A model generated the notes under the pieces. It had not been told where the DNA came from, ran no database searches, and worked only from the letters and a program-made list of their open reading frames with translations. The position numbers were made by a program, and so were the translations under genes. A DNA stretch of 64,000 bases from Caryophanon tenue (lineage in GTDB: Bacteria > Bacillota > Bacilli > Bacillales_A > Planococcaceae). Positions within the stretch are counted from its first letter, which is position 1; every line of letters begins with the position of its first letter. Of this stretch, positions 45,279 through 54,867 are shown piece after piece. The DNA lies in the NCBI RefSeq assembly GCF_001700315.1, contig NZ_MASJ01000039.1:1-64000 (forward strand). Direction: 5' to 3'.

Positions 45279-47067
45279 TCAGCCTAAGTTCTCCGAAACA
45301 TTTAGCTCTGTTGCTGTACATACTTTGTTTCGTCCATTATGCTTCGCACTATATAAAGCTGCATCTGCTGCCACAATAATCCCTTTTGCATCACAGATTT
45401 CAATCGCCTGTGCTACACCAACACTTACAGTGACAACACCGTACACTTCGCTTTTTCGATGCGGCATCCGCTCATTTTCAATGGACTCGCGTAAAAAATG
45501 CGCTAAAACATAGGCTTCTTTGAGTGTTTTATTTGGCACAATGACTGCAAACTCTTCACCGCCATACCGTGCGACCATGCCGTCCTCCCCAACACAAATG
45601 GTCGCAATATGAGCAATTTTTTTCAACACTTCATCCCCATCTGCATGTCCATAATAATCGTTATACTGCTTAAAAAAATCAATATCGAATAAAATTAATG
45701 AACATAATTCGTGATGAATCTTCACTTTGCGTAAATGTGTGGCTAACTGTTAGTCAAAATAACGACGATTTGCAATATTCGTCAAGCCGTCTCGCACCGT
45801 TAACAATTCGAGCTGATGGTTTTTTTCGCGTAACTCTCGCGTCCGCTCCTCTACCGTTTCTTCAAGCCCTTGATTAATTGCTGTTAATGCTAAATTATAG
45901 GTTTCCGACTCTCGGTATTTTTTCGTATGCTCAAAATTCAACATCACTAAAGAGCCAAATGAAAAGAACATAAAACCATAAATTGAATAATAATTTGTAT
46001 TAATAAACCCTTGAATATAAAACATATCTTGAATAAATGGTATAAAGAATGCCAAATTCGTTAGCACAATTGCTCGTGCATACGGCTGCTTGTCTCGCAG
46101 TAAACGATAGCTCATATACGCCACATGTAAGGCGAAAAAAATAATCAACACACTTGCAATATTAAATAAAATAACAATGCTCGATACAGGTAAGAAGATG
46201 CATAACACAAGCAAAATGCCCAATGATACAAATGAATAGAATGGAATTTGCTGGTTATAATAATTTTTATACGCAACTGAAATGTATTTATTGTAAAAAG
46301 CAAAGGCTAAAAAGACGATTAATAATTCTAATTTCGTCATCCATTCCCAGCTTAAATTCGGGAAAATATCCATAATTAAATGGTCCTTTGAGAACACATA
46401 CCATAAAATTAAAAATAATCCGATAAGACCAACCCATAAATAGGATGTTTCTTGCCGTCTAAAATAATAAAGGCTGAACATATTAATGACCATAAATAAA
46501 AAGCAGCCTAAAATAAAATGTTCTCGTTTTTTTTCGCTTTGATAATATTTAATCATGCTATCACTCGGACCAACAAGAATTGCGCGTTCTGCCCCTCCAA
46601 CCATATTGGAGAAATTCGCCACTTGTAACGCCACGACGATTTCTGTTGCTAGCACGGTAAATTGATGTAATTTCACTTGTTGCTGTGGTGAAAAGCCTTT
46701 TTCTGTCTTGCTAATCTCGCCCATACGTACTTGCTCAACACCGTTGAAATAAAGCGTATACGCCGTCGCAGCATATGGTATATAGAGCGTATACAGTTCA
46801 CCAATTAACGCTTCATCAAATTGCAATCTCGTTACATACGTACCATAGCCATTTTTGTCACCAAAAAAAATTTCCCCAACGATGTGGTATCGTTACCTGT
46901 TCATGCGCGATGGTGTCGCGATCCTCAACTACAAACGCATCGTTGTAAAAGTTCCAGTGGTGTAATGTTGTATTTGTTGGCGTATCATTAATTGTCGTCG
47001 CATTAGTAGGTGTCACACCGAAGAAGAAGATACTAATGAAGCATATACATATATAAATTCTTCTCAT
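45279..47067 (-). pseudogene. 7TMR-DISM sensor diguanylate cyclase (GGDEF), frameshifted and with an in-frame stop
   Basis: Three consecutive frames make one protein of about 595 aa: a signal peptide (MRRIYICICFISIFFFGV), an extracytoplasmic 7TMR-DISM-type sensing domain, seven or so membrane helices, a coiled coil (EETVEERTRELREKNHQLE) and a GGDEF domain with GGEEF. The first break is a run of eight T on the minus strand at 46863-46870, where seven would restore the frame. The second is a TAA at about 45750, exactly where a residue is expected between RRYFD and QLATHL. The sensor and the catalytic domain are therefore uncoupled. GGAGGG precedes the start. The GGDEF domain itself is intact. 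Confidence 0.82.
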
Positions 47068-47351
47068 GTAAGACCCTCCTTTTACTTGCTGTCTATTATA
47101 TTACATGTATATTGTTACCCGCTTCCTAATAAGGTAAAATGTTTGAACTATACACTTAACAAAAGTATCGATTAACTCACTCTACATAAACGTTTTTTCA
47201 TCTTTTTAGTAATTTATTTAAAAAAACTTTAGTCCTACTCATTGTATAAAAACATCATTTATTTCCTGTTCATTTAACAGTTCATATCCTATAGGGGTTT
47301 TTTGTAACAATATACACGTTGACAACGTTTATCTAGAAAGGAGGTATCGGT

Positions 47352-47810
47352 ATGATGAAAAACTATCTTTATGTAGTAGCTGTTATGCTTATTGTCCTTG
47401 CTGGTTGCGGAGATGCAGCATCGAACAAGGAAACGACGCATATGACGCGGCAAGTAGACGATTTTGACATTGATGTTATCGTGGAGGAGAGCCCGACTGC
47501 CTACGCGACCATTACGTATACAGGTGAGGACGAGACACAAAACATCGAGCATGGTGGAAGCATTTTTTTGTTCAATCTTTACGATGAACACGGCAAACGT
47601 GAATATGTAGACGCGATGACCGAACAATTAGTAACAACAACGCTCGAACAAAATAAAGCACTTCGCGTTGATTTTACACAACTATCCAATTTAGAACTTA
47701 AAAAAGGGCGCTATACACTAGAAGTAATTGCTGATTTTTGGTTACCGGTAGAATCTTTAGAAACCATCGATAGACCGATTACTATGGATATATTCATTGA
47801 TATTCCATAA
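47352..47810 (+). CDS. Lipoprotein of unknown function
   Basis: This 152-aa product has a lipoprotein signal (MMKNYLYVVAVMLIVLAGC) with the lipobox LAGC, so the mature protein begins at Cys19 or so and is lipid-anchored outside the membrane. The remainder is acidic and beta-rich (ATITYTGEDETQNI, TLEVIADFWLP) and may be an Ig-like fold. AAAGGAGG precedes the ATG pair. It is monocistronic with a strong terminator. The upstream gap 47068-47351 shows no gene; it holds ACAAAAGTAT at 47159-47168. Confidence 0.78.
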   Translation: MMKNYLYVVAVMLIVLAGCGDAASNKETTHMTRQVDDFDIDVIVEESPTAYATITYTGEDETQNIEHGGSIFLFNLYDEHGKREYVDAMTEQLVTTTLEQNKALRVDFTQLSNLELKKGRYTLEVIADFWLPVESLETIDRPITMDIFIDIP

Positions 47811-47812
47811 AC

Positions 47813-47862
47813 AACAATAAGCGCATCCTCAGCGATCATGTGCGGATGCGCTTATTGTTCAT
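47813..47862 (+). terminator. Terminator of the lipoprotein gene
   Basis: ACAATAAGCGCATCC pairs with GGATGCGCTTATTGT across a 15-nt loop. Confidence 0.85.
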
Positions 47863-47870
47863 TTCGACCA

Positions 47871-47904
47871 AAAAACACCCTGTGAGGAAATTCCTCACAG
47901 GGTG
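47871..47904 (-). terminator. Terminator of the 1078-aa gene
   Basis: CACCCTGTGAGGAA and TTCCTCACAGGGTG form a 14-bp perfect stem with a tiny loop; on the minus strand T6 follows. Confidence 0.92.
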
Positions 47905-47915
47905 CACTATTTCGC

Positions 47916-50900
47916 TTATTTTTTCCAACCAAATGATGGATTTTCAAATTGCTTACGGCGTACTTCATGCTCTTTTTGTGCTTCATCGAATGCATCTAGC
48001 TTCGCATGCCAGAATACGATGTCATGCATAAATAACTCTGTTGCTAATGCATAAAGCGTTGGTGTTGCTTCACGTACAAATTCAACATCTTCCGCTGATA
48101 AGTCATGCTCGTGGAAGAATAATACACTGTTCCAGAACGCTACTAAACCAGTTGTAAATGTGAATGGCTCACCTTTACGAGATAGTACTGTTTCAACAAA
48201 TGCTTCAACCATTGGTAAGTTTCCATATGTTGTCACCATTTGTTCTAATGGCTGCATGAAACGTTGTACGAATGCAGCAACTTGCTTCACCGCTTGTGGG
48301 CTTTGTTGTGCTGCTAATGTATTTAATACTTCATGCGTTAAGCTAAAGCCTTTAAATACTTGCTCTTGCTGTGGCGAGTAGTTATAGCTCCATACGAATT
48401 GACGACCTTTATAATTTGCATATGTCGCTAATTTTTTTGGTGCATATACTGTTTTATTTGATACTAAAATATAATCTGCACCTAATGCACGCTCTACAGA
48501 TACATTATCCCAATCTTGGAAGCCAGCAATGATTAAGCTCACTTTACGTGCTTCAGCAGATTGTTCTGCAATAATCTCTTGTAATGTTTCAATGTTAATC
48601 ATACCGAAGTCGCTGCATGTTAAGCTATCTTCTACTAATAATGGTACATACACGTCTTTTGCATTGTGAATTTGGGCGATTAAGCTGCGTAATGCATCCT
48701 CTTCCCACTCACCCTCATCGCTTAACGGGTTGTTCAGTAATAATGCTTGTGCAAACGTATCATCTGTATCCACTGCCACAAAACCAGTTTGTGCTGTTAA
48801 CGCTGTCGGGAATTCCGTTGTTGCTTGTAACGCCACAATATAATGACCTTCTGCTACATCTGCAAATGTTACTGTTTGACCAGCCACTGCTTGTGTCGCC
48901 ACATGTGTCGCTGTTACCGCGTTAAATAAGTGCGCGAATTCACCGTGTACATTTTCAGAAAGTGCAACCGTTACTGTATTTGCAGCTGCTGTTACGTCTT
49001 CAATTGTATAAGCAGGGTGCACAGTTACAAGTGGTGCATTTAACTGTAAAGCATCAATACGAATGTGTAATGCACGTACATTTTGCGTATTTGTCGCATC
49101 TGCAAATTGCACTAATGGTAACACTTCTGGATGCGTCGCGTGTACAGTGACAGCTACTTCATTTACAGCACCGTCTTGTAATGTTTCATAGACAACCACT
49201 TCAACTGTATCCACTTGTGTTAAGCCATGTACATGGTCAATATCAATCACAACTGCAGCTTTTTCTAAGTTAAAGTCATTTGCGTTTGTCACAAGACCAA
49301 TTGGTGATGCCGTTACGCCTTCTACAACTGTTACTGCTGCTTGCTGTGGATAGTATGTGAAATGTAACTTTTCTTTTGTACGTGGCATTGTTAACGTTAC
49401 GTTTAGTTTTTGGAACGCTTCTGTTAATGTTACCGTGTTTTTCACCGCTGATTGTACATATGTGCGTACATTTGTTGGCACTAATTTATAGCCAAGCTCT
49501 GTTTCAAACGTTACAACATTGTCTTGTTGTTCGATTGAAACAACAGTACTTGGTACGTATACAAATGTTACCGCTGCATCTTTGCCGAATGTGCTTGCCA
49601 TTTTTAATGTGTAGTGCCCAGGTTTTTCCGTCATAAACGTCGTAAAGCTTTCTGGGAACGTTAATTCATTATGACCTAGCTCATTTTCAACAAATGTCGC
49701 TTCATGTAAATTTACAACGACTGCTTCTTCACTCTGTAAATGCGTTAATGTTAATGTCCATTGTTTCGCTTGTGATAATGTCGCCATTGTTTTCTTGCCA
49801 ACAACGATTGAGAATTCACCATTATAGACTGGTACTGACGCAACAACTGCTTGTTGCTTTTGACCTTTTAATAGGAATTGACGCGCTGTTGCGTATACAA
49901 CGATGCGTTTGTCGCCTGTGTTGTATGCGAAAGCTTTATTTACATGTACATCCGCTGCTGTATAACCAGCAAATTCACCCGATAATGCTGTTGTCATAAC
50001 ATCAATACCGTCAATTGCTGTGAATTTTTGATGTTTTTTTGCAAATACAGCGATAAATTGTTTGGCGCTAAACTCTTGCGCTTGAATTTGAGCAGCTGTC
50101 GTTGCATCAAATACCATAAATTCTTCTGTTGCTAAGAACCATTGCCCTTGTACAACGCCATCTACTGTAATCGTAACATTGTATGTGCTCTTTGGTGCTA
50201 CGGCAATACGACCTGCATTTTTTTCAACAGCAAAGTCTGTTTCACCGTTTTCAAAGGCAAAGCGTGTCGCACTCACATGTTGCTCACCATATGTGCTTTC
50301 AATCGTCCAAATTACTTCTTCCACTTGGCGACGGAATGTTTGTGTCGGTAATTGTAAATATACCGCGCCATCCGTTACACTGTAGCGTAATGTTGGGCGT
50401 TCTACTGCCATTTTGATAATTTCTTGTACTTTACGTGGCACTTTAATAACAACTTCGTCAAAGCCTTCTAGCATATGCTGTGGTAACACACCTGCAAAGT
50501 TTTCAGCGAATGGACGGTTTTGTGTTTTCCATACCGCTAATGCACGCGCAAGTACATCTGTCACAATCATGTCTGATTGTTTCACGTAGTCTTTTAATGC
50601 ACGAATTAAGCCGTGGCTCTTCACTGGCATATTTTTCGCATCGTGTTGCATCATTGTTTGAATATCTTCAGCGCTATAGCCATTGTCAATCGCTGGCTGT
50701 AAAATGCGCGTAATAAATGTTTTCACTTGTGCGCGTGGTACTGTCGTATGTCCTAAAATAGCCGTTACATATTGTTGGACACCTTGTACTTTAAATGTCG
50801 CAAAACCTTCAGCCGTTAATGCGTTCATATACGCGTCACGCCACATTGTATCTTCGGCTAACGCCAATTTGTCACTTACAGTTGCCCAGAAGTTTGCGTC

Positions 50901-51152
50901 ATATTCATTTACTGCTGTCGTTACTGTAAATAGTAACATCGTTTTTGGTGCTGCTTGCCATACCGCATCTACTGCTGTTTGGTGAGCATTATGATCAATC
51001 TCGTGTTTAACCAGTTCCAGAACGCTGTCGTAGTCACCTTCGTCCATCGTTACTTCGCTAATAATTGCAACGCCTTGAAATTGTTCTGCTACCTTCTCTT
51101 CCATTTGTTGCAACTGCTCAACTACTGTTAAGCTATTATTTTCTTCATGCAT
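47916..51152 (-). CDS. Large unrecognised protein (1078 aa) with helical ends and a beta-rich core
   Basis: I do not recognise this family as a whole. There is no signal peptide or membrane helix. Residues 1-240 are helical; the stretch FWATVSDKLALAEDTMWRD through YVTAILGHTTVPRAQ vaguely recalls an N-terminal module seen in some large bacterial conflict proteins, but I cannot confirm it. Residues about 240-800 are Thr/Val-rich strands, possibly several Ig-like units (YNVTITVDGVVQGQWFLA). The last 270 are again mixed and helical, with the only Cys in DSLTCSDFG. AGGAGG lies 9 nt before the ATG. Its own gene, promoter space and terminator suggest an independent function. Confidence 0.6.
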   Translation of the reverse strand: MHEENNSLTVVEQLQQMEEKVAEQFQGVAIISEVTMDEGDYDSVLELVKHEIDHNAHQTAVDAVWQAAPKTMLLFTVTTAVNEYDANFWATVSDKLALAEDTMWRDAYMNALTAEGFATFKVQGVQQYVTAILGHTTVPRAQVKTFITRILQPAIDNGYSAEDIQTMMQHDAKNMPVKSHGLIRALKDYVKQSDMIVTDVLARALAVWKTQNRPFAENFAGVLPQHMLEGFDEVVIKVPRKVQEIIKMAVERPTLRYSVTDGAVYLQLPTQTFRRQVEEVIWTIESTYGEQHVSATRFAFENGETDFAVEKNAGRIAVAPKSTYNVTITVDGVVQGQWFLATEEFMVFDATTAAQIQAQEFSAKQFIAVFAKKHQKFTAIDGIDVMTTALSGEFAGYTAADVHVNKAFAYNTGDKRIVVYATARQFLLKGQKQQAVVASVPVYNGEFSIVVGKKTMATLSQAKQWTLTLTHLQSEEAVVVNLHEATFVENELGHNELTFPESFTTFMTEKPGHYTLKMASTFGKDAAVTFVYVPSTVVSIEQQDNVVTFETELGYKLVPTNVRTYVQSAVKNTVTLTEAFQKLNVTLTMPRTKEKLHFTYYPQQAAVTVVEGVTASPIGLVTNANDFNLEKAAVVIDIDHVHGLTQVDTVEVVVYETLQDGAVNEVAVTVHATHPEVLPLVQFADATNTQNVRALHIRIDALQLNAPLVTVHPAYTIEDVTAAANTVTVALSENVHGEFAHLFNAVTATHVATQAVAGQTVTFADVAEGHYIVALQATTEFPTALTAQTGFVAVDTDDTFAQALLLNNPLSDEGEWEEDALRSLIAQIHNAKDVYVPLLVEDSLTCSDFGMINIETLQEIIAEQSAEARKVSLIIAGFQDWDNVSVERALGADYILVSNKTVYAPKKLATYANYKGRQFVWSYNYSPQQEQVFKGFSLTHEVLNTLAAQQSPQAVKQVAAFVQRFMQPLEQMVTTYGNLPMVEAFVETVLSRKGEPFTFTTGLVAFWNSVLFFHEHDLSAEDVEFVREATPTLYALATELFMHDIVFWHAKLDAFDEAQKEHEVRRKQFENPSFGWKK

Positions 51153-51423
51153 TCCATAGAACCTCCTAACAACCTATATCTTTTTAATTCTACTATACAT
51201 TTTGCAAAATGACATTTACTAACTTGAAAAAAAGCTGAAATAATCGCGTTTTTTTCGAAAATACGTGAAAACCGCCTTAGAATCGTACCATATTTTTGAA
51301 AGTTATGCTGAACATCACTGAATTGTAATTTTTGTAAATGTTTTGTAAATTCAAACTTGTAATTCATAGATAATATAAATTTCATGTTAAAGTATGAAGG
51401 AAGAATAATGATGAGGTGAATTT

Positions 51424-51918
51424 ATGCAATTTGTACTTGATTTTCAGTCAGAAACGCCATTTTTACAGGCGCAATTTAACACTGTTTTAGCACCATTGCT
51501 TGACCAACATCACGAAATTTTTATTCCAGACCCTTTACTCGATATCTTTTTACCGCAAGACGTTAAACGCCATCACCTAATTGATGAATGGCGTGTCCAC
51601 TATCCACTTGGCTATACTGCACATGGACATATTATCTTGCATTTACATAAACGCCAATGTACAGCCTATATGATCCCGTTTGCCTTTGACTACTGGGAAG
51701 CACTTCGCCATATCGGCATTTTAACAAATTTCGTATTACTACATGACCGTCAGCATTCGTTACAAACACTTGCTATCGAAAGCGGGTATATTGGACAAAA
51801 CGAACTTATCGCTGCTACATCCCATTGGCAATTAACAGATGATACACTCATTCCCACAATCGCCAAAATGAGTGAGCGCTATTACATGCGTGACCAACGT
51901 CCTTTACAACAGACGTGA
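51424..51918 (+). CDS. Unknown small cytoplasmic protein (164 aa)
   Basis: This is a His- and aromatic-rich protein (KRHHLIDEWRVHYPLGYTAHGH, then YMIPFAFDYWEALRHIG) without a signal or membrane segment. I do not recognise it. GAGGTG precedes the ATG. Its last 15 nt overlap the end of the convergent GNAT gene, so the two transcripts are antisense at their 3' ends. Confidence 0.65.
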   Translation: MQFVLDFQSETPFLQAQFNTVLAPLLDQHHEIFIPDPLLDIFLPQDVKRHHLIDEWRVHYPLGYTAHGHIILHLHKRQCTAYMIPFAFDYWEALRHIGILTNFVLLHDRQHSLQTLAIESGYIGQNELIAATSHWQLTDDTLIPTIAKMSERYYMRDQRPLQQT

Positions 51919-52401
51919 CATATAATATTCATTTACAAACTGTCCGTCAATCAATAACGAATCACGTTTGACACCTTCTTCGGTGAAGCCCATTTTTTTA
52001 TATAAATGCTTGGCGCCATCGTTGTGGACAATAACCGTTAGTTCTAAACGTCGAATTTGTTTCGCATACGCCCACGTAAACGCCGATTCAAATAACGCCG
52101 TTCCTACGCCTTTCCCTCGGTGCTCACTATGCACACCGATGACGATAGATGCTCGGTGCTTTGTTCTTTCCATTGTTTCTTGTTGTACAAGTAAATACCC
52201 AATAATGGTACTTTGTTGGGTTGCGACAAACATGACTTGATGTTCCGCTTGCTCTAATCGCGCAATCCATGCTGTCGCTTGAGGAACCGTTAAACGGCGT
52301 TCATCAGGATTCGCTAGCATAAAACCTGAGCGTTCAGCATCGACCATCGCTTCTACTAATGAAGCGGCGTCTTGTTGTTGTGCTCGACGTATAATTAACA
52401 T
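51904..52401 (-). CDS. GNAT-family N-acetyltransferase
   Basis: This 165-aa protein is a complete GNAT domain: IIRRAQQQDAASLVEAM, IGYLLVQQETMERTKHRASIVIGV, the acetyl-CoA loop HRGKGVGTALFESAF, and LTVIVHNDGAKHLYKKMGFTEEG. The pattern resembles YhhY/RimJ-like enzymes with broad or unknown amine substrates. GGAG precedes the start. It converges on and overlaps the 164-aa gene. Confidence 0.87.
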   Translation of the reverse strand: MLIIRRAQQQDAASLVEAMVDAERSGFMLANPDERRLTVPQATAWIARLEQAEHQVMFVATQQSTIIGYLLVQQETMERTKHRASIVIGVHSEHRGKGVGTALFESAFTWAYAKQIRRLELTVIVHNDGAKHLYKKMGFTEEGVKRDSLLIDGQFVNEYYMSRLL

Positions 52402-52593
52402 GAACTCATCTCCTTCTTGGCAAAAAAACTTATTTTATTATACCAAACACACGACAATGTTTCTTAAATTTTCGAAATAGCGCTTCTTTTAGGTAAATTA
52501 CATTTAGAACAATGCGAATATAAGCTTTGACTTCAGTTGGACTAGCAATGTTTTTCTGCGCCGACGTACCACAGGAACATGAGCTTTTAACAG

Positions 52594-52643
52594 CACAAAA
52601 ATATCCTTCAGCCGTTGTCGTTGCTGAAGGATATTTCTTTTTG
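52594..52643. repeat. Dispersed hairpin repeat, copy 5
   Basis: ATATCCTTCAGC and GCTGAAGGATAT form the stem around CGTTGTCGTT, with TTTCTTTTTGTCGCAC on the right. The left neighbourhood (CGCCGACGTACCACAGGAAC) differs from the extended module of copies 2-4. The surrounding 52402-52742 gap holds no supportable gene. Confidence 0.8.
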
Positions 52644-52742
52644 TCGCACGCTCTTTGTTCAATATCGAGAAGCATTTTGTACTAGACGCATTGGCGACAT
52701 TACATATGTTTCTAAATTTGTAATTAGTATCGTCAGTTTTAT

Positions 52743-53155
52743 TTATTCATTTGCTACTTGTGCTCGTTGCTGTAAATCAGGCAATGACAATAAACATAGA
52801 ATCAACGCGCCACATAATTCCGCTGTTAACGGTACAGTAACAGAGGTCATCCACTCATCTACAGCATAAAGTGGCAACCAACTAACAAATAAATCAACAA
52901 TGATAAGCATCGCTAAAAAGCCTGGTGGTTGTACGGTTGCAGCGACATCCATACATAAATGGAATAAAAAATCGCAGACTAAGCCTACTAAAAAACTCCC
53001 GATAAAAAAAACAACACACTCCATAAAGATGTATAATGGCCTCTAAATATATACATCAGTGCCATACAGACAAAAAAGCCAATGCCAATAAACATGCCGA
53101 TACCTGCCATTACTACGCAGGCGACCGTTATAAACTGTTTGTCTGCTTTCATCAT
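52743..53155 (-). pseudogene. Small polytopic membrane protein, split by a frameshift
   Basis: Two overlapping minus-strand frames together encode about four transmembrane segments. The first begins near 53155 after AAAAAAGGG (MMKADKQFITVACVVMAGIG) and ends in SVLFFLSGVF. The second continues FFIGSFLVGLVCDFLFHL and ends LQQRAQVANE. The join is a run of eight T (minus strand, 53003-53010); six or nine would keep one frame. The second frame has no ribosome site of its own. I do not recognise a family. It may be a phase-variable or degraded gene, or a sequencing artefact. Confidence 0.55.
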
Positions 53156-53368
53156 TATTCGCGCCCTTTTTTTATTCAATTATCATAATGAACCTTCATT
53201 ATAACGCTTTTTTTTAACGATTTCCGCCAGAATTCCCCTTCTTCAAGGAGTGATACGGGGGTAGCCCAATGAGTAGGGATGGGATGAATGGCGGTTGGCG
53301 TTAGCCAAAAGTCTTTTTATTTGCCCACTTTTTCATTCAGTCGTATATCGAATATAGGGTTGATATAA

Positions 53369-53776
53369 ATGGATTTAGATACAAATAATCATTCGGTGTT
53401 CAAATTGAACTACCACCTTATTTTAGTTGTAAAATACCGAAAAAAAGTGATTGACGATGCGATTTCGAACCGCTTAAAACAAATTTTTGAAGATATTTGC
53501 TTAAACTATCATATTACGCTAAAAGAATGGAATCATGATATAGACCATGTACATGTGCTGCTTACTGCTAAGCCGAATACAGAACTCTCTAAATTTATTA
53601 ATGCGTATAAAAGCGCGAGTTCTCGCAGGATTAAAAATGAGTTTCCGAACATGAGACAACAGTTATGGAAACAATATTTTTGGTCACAAAGTTATTGTCT
53701 ATTAACTGTTGGCGGGGCGCCACTAGAAGTAGTAAAAAAGTATATTGAATCACAAGGACAAAAGGAGGTCAGATAA
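53369..53776 (+). CDS. tnpA: IS200/IS605 transposase TnpA (Y1 HUH)
   Basis: This 135-aa Y1 transposase has the HUH motif in DHVHVLL (His60 and His62) and the nucleophile Tyr125 in KKYIESQ. It has the full length for the family, and no frame lesion is present. It would excise and insert the element as single-stranded DNA by recognising the subterminal hairpins. tnpB starts 2 nt after its stop. Confidence 0.95.
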   Translation: MDLDTNNHSVFKLNYHLILVVKYRKKVIDDAISNRLKQIFEDICLNYHITLKEWNHDIDHVHVLLTAKPNTELSKFINAYKSASSRRIKNEFPNMRQQLWKQYFWSQSYCLLTVGGAPLEVVKKYIESQGQKEVR

Positions 53777-53778
53777 GC

Positions 53779-54867
53779 ATGTTAAAAGCATATAAATATC
53801 GAATGTATCCAAACAACGAACAGAAAGTATTTTTTGCGAAAACATTTGGCTGTGTACGCTTTATCTATAACAGAATGTTAGCTGACCGCATTCAAAACTA
53901 CAAAGAGCATCAAGAAAATCCGAATGTTAAACTGATTCGACCAACACCTGCACAATATAAAAGTGAATTTGAATGGCTACGTGAAGTGGATTCACTTGCA
54001 CTTGCGAACGCACAACAAGACTTACAAGCGGCTTATCGCAACTTTTTCAGAGAGCCATCTATCGGTTTTCCAAAGTTCAAAAGCAGGCACATGAATCGTT
54101 GTAGTTACAAAACGAATAATCAAAAAGGGCCAGTTTCCATTGAAAATGGTTACTTGAAATTGCCGAAATTAAAATCGCTTGTGCGCATTAAATTGCACCG
54201 TCAATTTAGTGGATTGATTAAGTCTGTGACCATTTCCAAAACACCAACCAATAAATATTATGCTTCAATTTTAGTGGAAGAAAACGAACAACTTTTCCCG
54301 AAACTCGAAACACGTGTAGGTATTGACGTTGGCTTAAAAGAATTTGCGATTTTATCAAATGGGAAACGTTACGACAATCCGAAATGGTTTCGACGTGCCG
54401 AAAAGCGTTTACGTTTTTTACAAAAAGCCCTTTCTCGCAAAATCCGAGGTTCTGCTAACTATCAAAAAGCACGCTTGAAGGTCGCAAAATTACATGAGCG
54501 TATTGCCAATATGCGCAATGATTTCTTGCACAAATTAAGTCACAACATTACGAACGAAAACCAAGTGATCGTAATGGAGGACTTACGTGTAAAAAATATG
54601 CTCAAAAACCGCAAACTTGCAAAAGCGATTAGCGAAATGAGTTGGGCGCAATTCCGCACATATATTGAATATAAAGCCGCATGGAAAGGTCGTGATGTCA
54701 TCATCGCACCATCTAACTATGCAAGTAGTCAATTATGTTCTACGTGTGGCTACAAAAATAGCGAAGTAAAAAACGTATCGTTACGTGAATGGACATGCCC
54801 TTCTTGTCATGCAACGTGGGACAGAGATATGAACGCTGCACGTAATCTTGTCAAACTAGCCAACTAA
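53779..54867 (+). CDS. tnpB: TnpB RNA-guided endonuclease (IS605 OrfB)
   Basis: This 362-aa TnpB, the ancestor-type relative of Cas12, has an N-terminal helix-turn-helix (KAYKYRMYPNNEQ) and a RuvC domain with Asp183 (GIDVGLKEF), Glu267 (VIVMEDL) and a final Asp near 350 (TWDRDMNAARN). The zinc finger CSTCGYKN...CPSC is inserted as usual. All catalytic residues are present. GGAGG lies in the tail of tnpA. The 3' end of the gene and the element's right end should give rise to its guide RNA. Confidence 0.95.
   Translation: MLKAYKYRMYPNNEQKVFFAKTFGCVRFIYNRMLADRIQNYKEHQENPNVKLIRPTPAQYKSEFEWLREVDSLALANAQQDLQAAYRNFFREPSIGFPKFKSRHMNRCSYKTNNQKGPVSIENGYLKLPKLKSLVRIKLHRQFSGLIKSVTISKTPTNKYYASILVEENEQLFPKLETRVGIDVGLKEFAILSNGKRYDNPKWFRRAEKRLRFLQKALSRKIRGSANYQKARLKVAKLHERIANMRNDFLHKLSHNITNENQVIVMEDLRVKNMLKNRKLAKAISEMSWAQFRTYIEYKAAWKGRDVIIAPSNYASSQLCSTCGYKNSEVKNVSLREWTCPSCHATWDRDMNAARNLVKLAN

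Noticed and set aside
51128-51385. 85-codon minus-strand ORF upstream of the 1078-aa gene
   Set aside because: It covers the leader and ribosome site of the 1078-aa gene and has no initiation signal of its own.
52430-52675. 81-codon minus-strand ORF across repeat copy 5
   Set aside because: The frame runs through the hairpin repeat and lacks a ribosome site; most likely accidental.
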